A DNA stretch of 64,000 nt, taken from Maribellus sp. CM-23 (GTDB lineage Bacteria; Bacteroidota; Bacteroidia; Bacteroidales; Prolixibacteraceae). Location: assembly GCF_021354595.1 (NCBI RefSeq), contig NZ_JADWYJ010000002.1, positions 62,001-126,000 of the forward strand, given 5' to 3'. The position numbers and the translations under genes are program-made. Below the pieces are notes generated by a model. That model was not told the origin of the DNA. It saw nothing but the letters and a program-made list of their open reading frames with translations, and did no database searches. Shown in pieces: positions 1 through 8,245 of this stretch; the first letter of the stretch is position 1; each line of letters opens with the position of its first letter.

Positions 1-103
1 TGATCGAGAATTGCCCAACATCTTCAACCAATAAAATAGAATACACCGGCACATTGTAGTTGCGGGCAAAAAACAGGGCTTCTTTATATTGTATGGACAG
101 CAT
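1..103 (-). CDS. Possible 5' end of an unidentified CDS, cut by window edge
   Basis: An ATG at 101-103 on the minus strand opens a frame of 34 codons that stays open to the window edge. An in-frame stop lies three codons upstream, so if the frame is coding it starts here. The visible residues begin MLSIQYKEALFFARNYNVPV and form a mixed helix/strand pattern with no motif I recognise. It lies downstream of, and on the same strand as, the barrel-protein gene at 209-850. The fragment is too short to assign a function and could be non-coding. Confidence 0.3.
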   Translation of the reverse strand, partial: MLSIQYKEALFFARNYNVPVYSILLVEDVGQFSI

Positions 104-208
104 TTCTGTTTACAAGTTTTCTTCTTACGCTTTTTGCTGAAACGGGCCGACGTATCTTCCGTCGTCCGCTTAAGATATACAAATCTAAACTTTTCGGCCA
201 GCTTTGGC

Positions 209-850
209 TCACCGCAGCCTTTTCAGATTCACTTTCAGGTACATTTGAAGGTATTGGTTGTAATCCTTCATTTCTCGTTGACTGTCGCCCTGTGTCTCGC
301 CGGCCCAAAACACTTTGTCAGACGTTTGCGTCAGTCCGTGGCTGTAACGCAGGCCAACCTCGAGCTTGCTACCCAATTTATAGGCACACCCGATCGCCCC
401 CGCCAGTTCCAATTTCCGGCTTAAGTCGGTAATGTCTTCCGTTCCGTACTCCGATTTATTCGCTGCCTTTACCAGGTAATTCAGCTCGGGGCCGATGGAA
501 AAAAACCATTTGTCAGTAGCATGGAAGTCGGCCAAAACAGGTAGTTGAAGGTAGTGTAAGCGTATTTTGTTTTCAAGCTCCTCCCCTTTGTTCATCAGCC
601 AGCCTTTCTGTATGATCCCGGGTTCGGCGGTAATTCCGAACCATCCTTTGCTTTGGAAACAAAGGCTTCCGTTTACACTGTACGACAGCACCGGTGAAAA
701 AACATCCGATTGCTTTACACTTTCAGGAAGCGAGGTAATGTGGGTGTTGGCCACGCCTACACCTGTTTTTACGCCTAATTCGAGGCTTTGTGCTTTCAGA
801 TAAACTGCTGCGAATACAATTAATCCAATGGTGGTCATCATTCGTTTCAT
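209..850 (-). CDS. Outer-membrane beta-barrel protein (OMP_b-brl_2/PorT-like family)
   Basis: A 213-aa protein with an N-terminal signal peptide: positive residues, a hydrophobic stretch to about residue 18, then LKA before QS as a signal peptidase I site. The mature part starts with a strand-like segment (LELGVKTGVGVAN) and continues as alternating polar/hydrophobic strands with turns, including SVNGSLCFQSKGWFG. It ends in an amphipathic strand (QMYLKVNLKRLR). Length and pattern fit the small 8-10-strand barrels common in Bacteroidota (PF13568-like). The natural ligand or partner cannot be told from sequence. A start at Met4 or Met5 is also possible. It lies 22 bp downstream of the next minus-strand gene and could be co-transcribed with it. 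Confidence 0.75.
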   Translation of the reverse strand: MKRMMTTIGLIVFAAVYLKAQSLELGVKTGVGVANTHITSLPESVKQSDVFSPVLSYSVNGSLCFQSKGWFGITAEPGIIQKGWLMNKGEELENKIRLHYLQLPVLADFHATDKWFFSIGPELNYLVKAANKSEYGTEDITDLSRKLELAGAIGCAYKLGSKLEVGLRYSHGLTQTSDKVFWAGETQGDSQREMKDYNQYLQMYLKVNLKRLR

Positions 851-872
851 ACGGTTATTTTTTATGTCTTCT

Positions 873-1793
873 TTAAACCCGTTTTTCTATTGAATTCTGG
901 ATAATGTACGAAACCCAGTCGCCAGATTTTGAGCCCTGGTCAAAAACAATGTAACCATCCGCTTTATACCTGTAATTTATTTTCCACTTTGAATCTTTCC
1001 GGCGTTGGCTTAATAAATACGAAACGGCTTCATTTGTTTGTTCTTTGTCGGTACAATCTGCTTCTTTCATTATTCTCACCAATTCAACAATATTCAGATG
1101 ATAGGATTCGGGAAATGAAATATCCAGAATCCGTTTGGTTATGGGTTCTCCGGTTTTTAAACGCTTAAACAACTGATGCTTCAAAAGGTAGTCTATGCCC
1201 ATTTTGATTTTATCGTCCGGTTCATTGGTCTTACAAGCCTTTCGATACTCAAGCAGCGCCATAGCCGATTTTGCCAACCCAATATAACACGGTGTATTTT
1301 TGAAGCAGCCGCCATATTTTTTAAATTCCAGTTTTGGAGCTATCACTTCCAATCCTCTCTCCATGGGCTGATAAGTCATAATCCAATCCACCGCTTTCTG
1401 AACTTCCGCATCATTACACCTGCCTAAGCGCGACAAGGCAGACACAAGCATTGCATTGTAACAAGGCAAAAACATTTTCTCATTTCCGCTTAAAGAAAAC
1501 CCGTAAGGTGTTGCCAACTTCCTGTAAATTCTTTCGATTAAATTTTGCGTATACTCTAAATGAATGGAATAAGGGATTTCGCTTAAAGCAACTATTCGCC
1601 AAACATAAAACAATGGTTTTTCAATAATATCGCCGGTTAACCTTTTAACAACCGCCGAACGCATCAGTTCCTTTAAAGCTTCCTCTTTCGACAACGCAAT
1701 TCCATTGTCGTAAAGAATTCTAAGTTTTAGAGAACTATCCGAATTTTCATACCCTTTTAAAAGATTATCAATGCTTTGTTCCATAACATTCAA
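873..1793 (-). CDS. Alpha/alpha-toroid protein (prenyltransferase/squalene-cyclase-like repeat family)
   Basis: A 306-aa, soluble, helix-rich protein without signal peptide. Repeated helical pairs are visible: a segment with LVSALSRLGRCNDAEVQKAV near residues 115-135, a GGCF...CYIGLAKSAMALLEY segment near 160-185, a YLLKHQLFKR segment near 205 and a C-terminal WKINYRYKADGY segment. This pattern matches a family of about 300 aa, often mislabelled NifH, whose fold resembles the alpha/alpha toroid of squalene-hopene cyclases and prenyltransferases. The DxDD cyclase motif is not visible, so cyclase activity should not be assumed. The true role is unknown. The region upstream is the long intergenic stretch at 1794-2599. 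Confidence 0.65.
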   Translation of the reverse strand: MNVMEQSIDNLLKGYENSDSSLKLRILYDNGIALSKEEALKELMRSAVVKRLTGDIIEKPLFYVWRIVALSEIPYSIHLEYTQNLIERIYRKLATPYGFSLSGNEKMFLPCYNAMLVSALSRLGRCNDAEVQKAVDWIMTYQPMERGLEVIAPKLEFKKYGGCFKNTPCYIGLAKSAMALLEYRKACKTNEPDDKIKMGIDYLLKHQLFKRLKTGEPITKRILDISFPESYHLNIVELVRIMKEADCTDKEQTNEAVSYLLSQRRKDSKWKINYRYKADGYIVFDQGSKSGDWVSYIIQNSIEKRV

Positions 1794-2550
1794 CTATTAT
1801 CAATTGGGCGTTCAAAATAGGCGCTAATGTATGTGTACTGTATTCATTTCTTTCGCTTTTGAAATGTCTATCTCGCTGTTGAGAGCTTTGCACTTTGCCT
1901 AGTATTGTTTTCATGCATTGGGTATTGGTTGATAATCTGTTGAGTACCGGATTAAAAATAAAAATAATTTCTCATCCTTGTTTGCAGGGTATAAAAAGAT
2001 TTTGCTGATTGTACCCAATTTCAGACAAGGAGAACTACCAAGGCATGTCCGGCGGATTTCTCACCTCGTGGGAATTCACCAAAGGCTGTCCTAGCAAAAT
2101 TTCGTCCGGAACCGCGAAACATCACCCAACAACTTTCTTCGCCGGACGAGGAGGCATTCATCGCTTCTAACCCGACACTTCGTACCGGGCTGTTAAGCTC
2201 CGACACTTTCAGCGTAGGGAAAAGCCCTGAAGGGGCGATAGCGTAATAGCCCCGGGGAATCAGGCCGATCCGTCAACCGACGGACGGAGCGAGCATCCCG
2301 GGGTATGCAGACGCACCATGAAGCAAGGCACAAGCACAAGCTCCGATAAAAAAGCTATCATAACCATGCGCCGCAAAAACAGGCGCTCGCAAAGGCAGAA
2401 TTACCACAGATGCAATCGTTCCACGGCCAATCATTGGATTATAATAACATGGCAACGGCAAAAACTGAATCTGGTACACATGTCTCTCGGCAAACAGGGG
2501 TTCGAGAACGATAAGGCTTTTCGAACCTTTGAGGATATTGGTCATAAAAA
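1794..2550. repeat. Gene-poor region with structured, repeat-like DNA
   Basis: No convincing gene lies in this stretch of about 750 bp. The left part (1794-2020) is AT-rich. From about 2020 the DNA becomes GC-richer than its surroundings. It carries short inverted repeats: CCGTC-AACC-GACGG at 2270-2283, two near-palindromes centred on CCCGGG (about 2249-2257 and 2294-2309), and a GGTTCGA/TCGAACC stem at 2499-2527. Short open frames (2021-2206, 2273-2557) have low-complexity or unlikely composition. The pattern resembles dispersed intergenic palindromic elements (REP-like) seen in Bacteroidota. This is an impression from pattern only, and copy number cannot be checked within one window. Confidence 0.45.
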
Positions 2551-2580
2551 AAGCCACCCGTCGGCTGACGGATGGCTTTT
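2551..2580 (-). terminator. Intrinsic terminator after ompH
   Basis: A near-perfect hairpin with arms AGCCACCCGTC and GACGGATGGCT and a GGCT loop. It lies 20 bp beyond the stop of the ompH gene at 2600. Runs of A on the left and T on the right flank it, so it could work in both directions. On the minus strand it is followed by a T tract, as expected for the end of the envelope operon. Confidence 0.8.
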
Positions 2581-2599
2581 ATATCTTAAAGAAAATTTC

Positions 2600-3124
2600 T
2601 TACTGAATTCCCAATTTTGCTTTTACTAACGGAAGCAGGTCCAGGCTTTGATTTGATTTGTACAGAATGGTACGGTTGGCCACACCTGCGTCAAATACAT
2701 AGATCAAACCTTTTTCTTTGGCCACTTCTTCGATGGCTTTTTCAGCTTTGTCAAAAACCGGCTGTAACAGTTCGCCTTGTTTTTGTTGAAGTTGCTGCTG
2801 CGCAGTTACCTGGTAATTCTGAATACGTTGTTGGATATCCTGAACCTCGGCCACTTTTGCGTTCTTTTTAATTTCAGAAGCATCGGCACCCAGTTGTTCA
2901 AATTCAGCATATTTGGTTTGCAACTGATTCTGCATATCTCCCAAAATCTCTTCCAATTCGGCCTGGAATTTATTGAATTCTTCTTCAGCAGCCGTTCTCT
3001 CGGGCATTACTTGTATCAGTCCCTGCAGGTCAATGTGTCCGAACTTCAAAGTCTGTGCATTAGCAGCAGTAGCAGCGGTTACCGTAAACAGGAGCACTGC
3101 GAGTAATTTCATTAAATCTTTCAT
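2600..3124 (-). CDS. OmpH/Skp family periplasmic chaperone (distal copy)
   Basis: A 174-aa protein with a signal peptide ending near TAANAQ (residues 1-24), then the short strand FGHIDLQGLIQVMPE typical of Skp/OmpH. A long glutamate/glutamine-rich coiled coil follows (about 45-120), then a C-terminal strand region (GLIYVFDAG...ILY). Skp trimers hold unfolded outer-membrane proteins with these coiled-coil arms and deliver them to BamA. Two tandem ompH genes next to bamA is the usual Bacteroidota arrangement. The proximal copy lies 43 bp upstream. A TATATTTG box (minus strand, 3152-3159) in that gap could give this copy its own promoter, but no good -33 element is seen. Confidence 0.9.
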   Translation of the reverse strand: MKDLMKLLAVLLFTVTAATAANAQTLKFGHIDLQGLIQVMPERTAAEEEFNKFQAELEEILGDMQNQLQTKYAEFEQLGADASEIKKNAKVAEVQDIQQRIQNYQVTAQQQLQQKQGELLQPVFDKAEKAIEEVAKEKGLIYVFDAGVANRTILYKSNQSLDLLPLVKAKLGIQ

Positions 3125-3167
3125 AATTAGCGTGGTCTAAATTTTTGCTTGCAAATATAATTTTATT

Positions 3168-3680
3168 TTACTTATATCCGAGTTTTTGTAAAACCTGATC
3201 ACTTAGATCGTACCTCGGATTGGTGAAGAACAAAGTAGTGCCTCCGGCTTTGTCGAAGATAACGGCATAACTGCCCTCGGTAGCGATCTCCTGAACGGCA
3301 TTAAAAATATCATCCTGAATCGGTTTTACCAGTCCCTGGCGTTTGCTGAACAAATCGCCGCTGGGGCCAAAATACTTCCGCTGCAATTGTTTGTAATCCT
3401 TTTCTTTCGAGATGATCACGTCTTCGCGTTTCCGTTTCATATCTTCTGAAAGCAACACACTTTCGGCCTGAAAATCCTGGTACATCTGCTCAACTTCGGC
3501 ATGCATCGCTTCCAGTTCTTTCTGGTATTGCGACGACAGCTGATTTAACTGTTCCTGGGCAGCTGTGTAGGCAGGAATGTTCTCCATTATGTATTCTGAA
3601 TCGATGAAACCATATTTCTGTGCCTGCGATGCAAACACGAACGAAATAAGTATGGCTGTTGTCAAAATTAATTTCTTCAT
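3168..3680 (-). CDS. OmpH/Skp family periplasmic chaperone (proximal copy)
   Basis: A 170-aa protein with a signal peptide (residues 1-20, ending SQA-QK), followed by KYGFIDSEYIMENIPAY, the family's first strand. A charged coiled coil spans about 40-115, and the C-terminal part contains GSYAVIFDKAGG and the ending LQKLGYK. It is a Skp-type holdase for outer-membrane proteins in the periplasm. It sits directly downstream of bamA (67-bp gap) and upstream of a second, diverged ompH. The two copies differ enough in sequence to suggest separate clients or a mixed trimer; that last point is inference. Confidence 0.9.
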   Translation of the reverse strand: MKKLILTTAILISFVFASQAQKYGFIDSEYIMENIPAYTAAQEQLNQLSSQYQKELEAMHAEVEQMYQDFQAESVLLSEDMKRKREDVIISKEKDYKQLQRKYFGPSGDLFSKRQGLVKPIQDDIFNAVQEIATEGSYAVIFDKAGGTTLFFTNPRYDLSDQVLQKLGYK

Positions 3681-3747
3681 GGTAAATCAATTTAAATTAT
3701 TCTGGTGTCGACCTATCATATTTTATGCCAAATCGTAAAACGTTTTT

Positions 3748-6426
3748 CTAGAACTGCTGTCCGATAACAAAGTGGAACTGGCTACCTGCAGCGTCTGAAT
3801 AGCCCGGTATATCGTCAAATCCGTATCCCCAGTCGATCCCCATCAAACCAAACATCGGGAGGAAAATACGCACTCCCACCCCTGCGGAGCGATGCAAATT
3901 GAACGGCGAATAATTCTGGAACGACATACTGGTGTTACCTCCTTCAATAAAGGCCAGTGCGTAAATCGTTGCACTCGGTTTCAGGGTAATCGGGTAACGA
4001 AGTTCCATGGTAAATTTCGAGTACATTTTCGATCCGCTGGAAGGACTTAAGCTGTAATCTTTGTAACCTCTTAAAGCCACATAGTCGGTTCCGTACATGT
4101 TATAGCCCGACATACCCGAACCACCCACGATAAATCCTTCAAACGGCGATTGTCTTCCTTTATCAAAATATCCGAGGAAGCCCATTTCAAAGGCTGTACG
4201 CAGTACCAGGTTGGTATTTTTTGTCAGCGGGTTGTATATCTGTCCTTTCAACAACCACTTGTGGTATTCGATCCATTTGTAACGTTCTTTGTTCGACAGG
4301 TTCTCGTCCGAGTAATTCTTATTGGTAAACCACGAGTACGGAGGAGTCATTTTCAGGGTTAACGAAATGTTTGAACCACCGCGCGAATACAAAGGATTAT
4401 CGATCGAGCTACGTCCAAAAACGGTTTTAAAACCCAGGTTGTTAAACGTTCCGTTTACCTGTCCGTTATCATCGGCCAGGAACGCGAAATAACTTCCCAT
4501 GTTTCTCAAGTTATAGTGTTCGAGCGAAGCTTCGTGGTAGACAGTAAAGTAGTCATCGGGCCACGACAAACGGTAACCGTATCCCAGCGCCAGCGCTGTT
4601 GTTTCCCAAATCTGGGCGTCATCGGCGTTGTCGCTTTCCGATCCGTAATTGTAATTATAGCTGGGATAATAACTTCCGTAACCATAGCCGTAAGGGTTGT
4701 AGCCACCATAGCCACTATAACCGCCATAGCCACCGTAACCACCGTAGCCGCCATAACCGTAGGGATTGTACGACTGGTAATATTTATTGGCGCTGTAGTT
4801 GATTCTTGAATGCGAAAGCGAAAGTGACAGAGAGTTGGGTTTTTTACCACCCAGCCAGGGCTCAATAAACGATAAACTTATCGTGCGGTAGTATTTACCA
4901 CTGGTTTGATAACGCAAACTAAGTGTTTGTCCGTCACCGGTCGGGAGCGGACGCCAGGCTTCCTTATTAAAGATGTTACGCACCGAAAAGTTGGCAAACT
5001 TCAGACCTACCGATCCAACAAACATACCGGCTCCCCAACCACCTGAAAGCTCGATCTGGTCGTTGGCTTTTTCCTGCAGCTGGTATTCAATGTCAACCGT
5101 TCCGTCTTCGGGGTGAGGTTGCACATCGGGGTTAATCGCTTCGGGATCGAAGTGCCCCAGCTGCGCCAATTCACGATACGAACGCATCAACAATGTTTTG
5201 CTGAAAAGGTCGCCCGGGTAAGTACGAACTTCTCTTCGGGCCACGTGTTCGTGTGTTTTGGTATTCCCCACAATGCGTACTTCGTTGATGGTAGCCTGCT
5301 TGCCTTCCATAATACGCATCTCGTAGTCGATGGTATCCTGGTTAACATTCACCTCTACCGGTTCCAGGTTAAAAAACAGGTATCCCTGGTCGAGGTACAG
5401 GTTGTTCAAACCTTCGTCGTTGTCAAACAAGCGTTTATCCAGAATCTTCTGGTTGAATACGTCTCCTTTTTTGATCCCCAAACGCAAGCCCAGGTAATCG
5501 GACGGGTAAACCGTGTTACCCACCCATTTTATGTCGCCAAAGTAATACTTGTTTCCTTCTTCCACCGTCATGTCGATATTGACACGGGTTTTGTTCTTTT
5601 TCCCCACTTGTACCTGGTAAACAGAGTCGTTGGTCACCACCGCATCGCGGTAGCCTTTTTCGTTGTATTTGTCAACCATGTTTACCTTGTCCTTTTCGTA
5701 CTCTTCTTCGAGGTATTTTTTGGTTTTGAAGAAATTACGCAACGACTTCTCATTGGTTTTCTTCATCGCCTTTTCCAAAGTATTGTCCGACAAGGCTTCG
5801 TTTCCTTCAATTTCGATGTTGTTAACTTTTACCTTTTCCTTTTTGTCCACATAAATATCGAGGATAACGCTGTTGTTCTGTGTGCTATCATCGCGCTGAA
5901 CAATGTTTACATCGGTATTAAGGAAGCCTTTTCCGGTAAATATTCCTTTTATAGTACGTTGTGCACTGTTTACCTGGTGGTCGGTAATCTGGCTTCCGCG
6001 CAACAAAAGAACCTTTTCGGTAATGTCATCTTTTTCTGATTTGGAAACGCCGTAGAAATTTACATCCGACAGACGGGGCCTCTCCTGTAAATAGATATCG
6101 AGCCAAATGTCGCCTTCTACAATTTTAGTGGCGGTTATTTTCACATCCGAAAACAAACCCTGTTGCCATAATTTTTTGATTGCTTCGGTAATTTTATCTC
6201 CCGGCACCTCGACATAATCGCCCACGGTAAGCCCGGATAACTGAATCAACACGGTTTTATCCAGGTAACGAATCCCGGAGACCTGAATGTCTGCAATCGT
6301 GTACTTCCTGGCACTGGAATAATAAACCGAAAAGTTGGTACTATCGGCTTCCTGCGCCTTTGCATGCGGTAAAAAAGTTACAAATAGGAATAAAAGCCCT
6401 ATTATCGACTTTTGTAGTTTAATCAT
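3748..6426 (-). CDS. bamA: Outer-membrane protein assembly factor BamA
   Basis: An 892-aa protein with a signal peptide (residues 1-24), a periplasmic region of about 400 residues fitting five POTRA repeats, and a C-terminal Omp85 barrel from about residue 450. Barrel features seen are GGWGAGMFVG near 460, an RGY motif near 785 (the loop-6 VRGF/Y element) and a terminal aromatic beta-signal ending GQQF. It inserts beta-barrel proteins into the outer membrane. Residues about 549-597 form an extracellular-loop-like insert made almost only of Gly, Tyr, Asn, Pro and Ser, with repeated GGY units, which is unusual for BamA. It is 4 bp downstream of uppS and upstream of two ompH genes, a conserved Bacteroidota order. 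Confidence 0.95.
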   Translation of the reverse strand: MIKLQKSIIGLLFLFVTFLPHAKAQEADSTNFSVYYSSARKYTIADIQVSGIRYLDKTVLIQLSGLTVGDYVEVPGDKITEAIKKLWQQGLFSDVKITATKIVEGDIWLDIYLQERPRLSDVNFYGVSKSEKDDITEKVLLLRGSQITDHQVNSAQRTIKGIFTGKGFLNTDVNIVQRDDSTQNNSVILDIYVDKKEKVKVNNIEIEGNEALSDNTLEKAMKKTNEKSLRNFFKTKKYLEEEYEKDKVNMVDKYNEKGYRDAVVTNDSVYQVQVGKKNKTRVNIDMTVEEGNKYYFGDIKWVGNTVYPSDYLGLRLGIKKGDVFNQKILDKRLFDNDEGLNNLYLDQGYLFFNLEPVEVNVNQDTIDYEMRIMEGKQATINEVRIVGNTKTHEHVARREVRTYPGDLFSKTLLMRSYRELAQLGHFDPEAINPDVQPHPEDGTVDIEYQLQEKANDQIELSGGWGAGMFVGSVGLKFANFSVRNIFNKEAWRPLPTGDGQTLSLRYQTSGKYYRTISLSFIEPWLGGKKPNSLSLSLSHSRINYSANKYYQSYNPYGYGGYGGYGGYGGYSGYGGYNPYGYGYGSYYPSYNYNYGSESDNADDAQIWETTALALGYGYRLSWPDDYFTVYHEASLEHYNLRNMGSYFAFLADDNGQVNGTFNNLGFKTVFGRSSIDNPLYSRGGSNISLTLKMTPPYSWFTNKNYSDENLSNKERYKWIEYHKWLLKGQIYNPLTKNTNLVLRTAFEMGFLGYFDKGRQSPFEGFIVGGSGMSGYNMYGTDYVALRGYKDYSLSPSSGSKMYSKFTMELRYPITLKPSATIYALAFIEGGNTSMSFQNYSPFNLHRSAGVGVRIFLPMFGLMGIDWGYGFDDIPGYSDAAGSQFHFVIGQQF
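4639..4782 (-). repeat. In-frame Gly/Tyr repeat tract inside bamA
   Basis: A run of near-identical 9-bp units (Gly-Gly-Tyr codons) within the barrel part of bamA, coding residues about 549-596 with repeats such as GGYGGYGGYGGYSGYGGY. It stands out from the rest of the gene by composition and by its repetition at DNA level. Such tracts can gain or lose units in frame through replication slippage. The rest of the gene is intact on both sides. Confidence 0.85.
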
Positions 6427-6430
6427 AAAA

Positions 6431-7177
6431 TTAGCTCATTAACTGTTCACTTGTTTTTCCAAATCTTCTCTCTCTGTTCTGGTAATCTACGATCGCTTCA
6501 AAAAGGTCATTTTTCCTGAAATCAGGCCATAACTTTGAAGTAAAATACAATTCAGAATAAGCAATCTGCCACAGTAAAAAATTACTGATCCGGTACTCAC
6601 CACTGGTTCTGATGAGCAATTCCGGATCCGGCACGCCGGATGTGGACAAATAACTTCTGAACAGTTTATTATTTATCTCTTCTGGTTTCAGTTTATGTTC
6701 AGCAACGTCTTTTGCAATTTTTGTAACGGAATTCAGAATATCCCACTGTCCGCTGTAACTCAGGGCTAGAATCAGGTTCAGCCCGGTATTTTTGCTCAGC
6801 CGGAGGATACACTGTTCCAGTTGTTTACGTACCGGATCGGGCATGGCTTCAATATTGCCGATGGTATCCAAACGTACGTTGTTTTTCATCAGGGAATCGG
6901 TTTCCATCTCAATGGCATGTACCAACAAGCCCATCAAGGCATCAACCTCGGCTTTGGGCCGGTTCCAGTTTTCGGTAGAAAAGGCATAAAGCGTAAGATG
7001 CTTCACCCCTATTTCCCCGGCTCCTTCCACAACCGCACGAACAGCTTCCACGCCATGCTCATGCCCTGTCATACGAGCCTTGCCATGCCGTTCCGCCCAT
7101 CTGCCATTCCCATCCATAATGATCGCAACGTGCTGTGGTATGTTGTTGATATCTATCTTATTTCTGAACGATTCCAT
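6431..7177 (-). CDS. uppS: Isoprenyl (undecaprenyl) diphosphate synthase
   Basis: A cis-prenyltransferase of 248 aa counted from the ATG at 7177. This start leaves 2 bp to the upstream gene, whereas a longer frame would overlap it. It has the catalytic-Asp motif HVAIIMDGNGRWAERHG (Asp22), the segment LTLYAFSTENWNRPKAEV, and the C-terminal segment LLIRTSGEYRISNFLLWQ. It condenses isopentenyl diphosphate onto farnesyl diphosphate to make the lipid carrier for peptidoglycan and O-antigen synthesis in the cytoplasm. Clustering with bamA and a PorG-like gene is a conserved Bacteroidota layout. Confidence 0.95.
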   Translation of the reverse strand: MESFRNKIDINNIPQHVAIIMDGNGRWAERHGKARMTGHEHGVEAVRAVVEGAGEIGVKHLTLYAFSTENWNRPKAEVDALMGLLVHAIEMETDSLMKNNVRLDTIGNIEAMPDPVRKQLEQCILRLSKNTGLNLILALSYSGQWDILNSVTKIAKDVAEHKLKPEEINNKLFRSYLSTSGVPDPELLIRTSGEYRISNFLLWQIAYSELYFTSKLWPDFRKNDLFEAIVDYQNRERRFGKTSEQLMS

Positions 7178-7179
7178 TC

Positions 7180-7932
7180 TTATTGTTTGCTTTCGTAGGC
7201 CGGGCAAGCTTTCTTGCCAATGTATATCTTATAAGTAAGGTGAACGCCCAAATAACCTACCCAGTCGTTGTTATGACTGTTCTGGTTATAAGAAACCTCC
7301 TCTGTTCCGATTTTATATGCCAGCGGATCATCCAGGTCGTCCAGTCGGTCGCTCATGTATTTCCGCATCTGGTATTCAACTCCCAATCCCAAACGTTCGC
7401 CAATGGTGTATTTAAAACCAATACCAAACGGAATGGTGGGCACCACTTCCGACTCTTCGCCGCGGGCCACAAAATTTCCGTTACCGTCAATCTCAATCTC
7501 GGGATGATCGGGATTAAACACAAAAACGTCCTCGGGACGAAATGTGTAGGAAAAATACGATACCCCAACGCCTATCGTAACATAAGGACTAAAGCGGAGT
7601 TTCTTCTTCCCCAGAATGTACTTCAGGTAATTAATTTCGGCCTGCAATGTCAGGTCCTGGGCGCTTTTGTCAAATCCCCAGGGTGCTTCCTCCACTGTGC
7701 CTTCGCGCGACATGCTTCCGGTCAGGAACATGGCTCTTAAAGCCACCCGCGCATTAAAATTATACCTGAAATAAGCCCCGAAAGTAGGGTTGAATGTTTC
7801 AAATGCGGCGTTGTTATCCATGTCGCCCCAAACGGTTGACGTTCCGCCCCAAATCCCGATGTCGGCTGTTCTTTGTGCATGTCCTGATACCGTCATCAAA
7901 ACAATTGCAAACACCAATGCTAGTCTTTTCAT
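7180..7932 (-). CDS. DUF6089/PorG-like outer-membrane protein
   Basis: A 250-aa protein when started at the ATG at 7932, which gives a clean signal peptide (MKRLALVFAIVLMTVSGHAQ). The longer frame from 7974 adds 14 residues before it. The mature protein begins RTADIGIWGGTSTVWGDMD and continues as barrel-type strands with tyrosine- and glycine-rich turns. It ends WVGYLGVHLTYKIYIGKK. Sequence pattern and position directly before uppS-bamA match the DUF6089 family, to which PorG of the type IX secretion system belongs. A T9SS role is therefore plausible but not shown. It is 2 bp from uppS, so translational coupling is likely. Confidence 0.8.
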   Translation of the reverse strand: MKRLALVFAIVLMTVSGHAQRTADIGIWGGTSTVWGDMDNNAAFETFNPTFGAYFRYNFNARVALRAMFLTGSMSREGTVEEAPWGFDKSAQDLTLQAEINYLKYILGKKKLRFSPYVTIGVGVSYFSYTFRPEDVFVFNPDHPEIEIDGNGNFVARGEESEVVPTIPFGIGFKYTIGERLGLGVEYQMRKYMSDRLDDLDDPLAYKIGTEEVSYNQNSHNNDWVGYLGVHLTYKIYIGKKACPAYESKQ

Positions 7933-8156
7933 ATTGGCATTCCATTTCGTTTTTTTAACTCTGATTTCAGGCATGTTATTTTTATCCTTGTTGCCGAATT
8001 GTTTTAAGAAAGGTTTGGCTTTGTTTCAGATTCGTTAGGATCAAAAAACGGGGTTAAATTACAACTTTTTACTCCCGGCCAGCAGCTTTCATAAACAACT
8101 GAATTTCAACATTTTTAATCGAAAAAATCGATCTTTCCTTCGTTTTTCAAAAGCTA

Positions 8157-8164
8157 CAAAAGTA
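8157..8164 (-). promoter_or_regulatory. Putative -7 element (TACTTTTG) before the porG-like gene
   Basis: On the minus strand the sequence TACTTTTG matches the Bacteroidota -7 consensus TAnnTTTG exactly. It lies in the 313-bp gap between nadK and the porG-like gene. A good -33 TTTG is not seen at the right distance. If real, it would drive porG-uppS-bamA-ompH-ompH with a leader of over 200 nt. The rest of the gap is AT-rich and holds no gene that I can see. Confidence 0.35.
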
Positions 8165-8245
8165 ATATAATTCTAAAAATAACATAACCTGTCGCTCTTA
8201 TAAAACACAAACAAAGATTAAAAATTGTTAAGCATTGGATGAATT

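Noticed and set aside
2021..2206. 61-codon minus-strand open frame
   Set aside because: It lies in repeat-like, GC-richer DNA and reads like a translated intergenic element, with no start context and no family.
4516..4809. 97-codon open frame opposite the Gly/Tyr tract of bamA
   Set aside because: A by-product of the repetitive codons on the other strand (Ile/Thr/Val/Ala repeats).
5113..6039. 308-codon open frame on the plus strand inside bamA
   Set aside because: Antisense to the conserved POTRA region of bamA; its protein is Val/Phe-rich without any domain.
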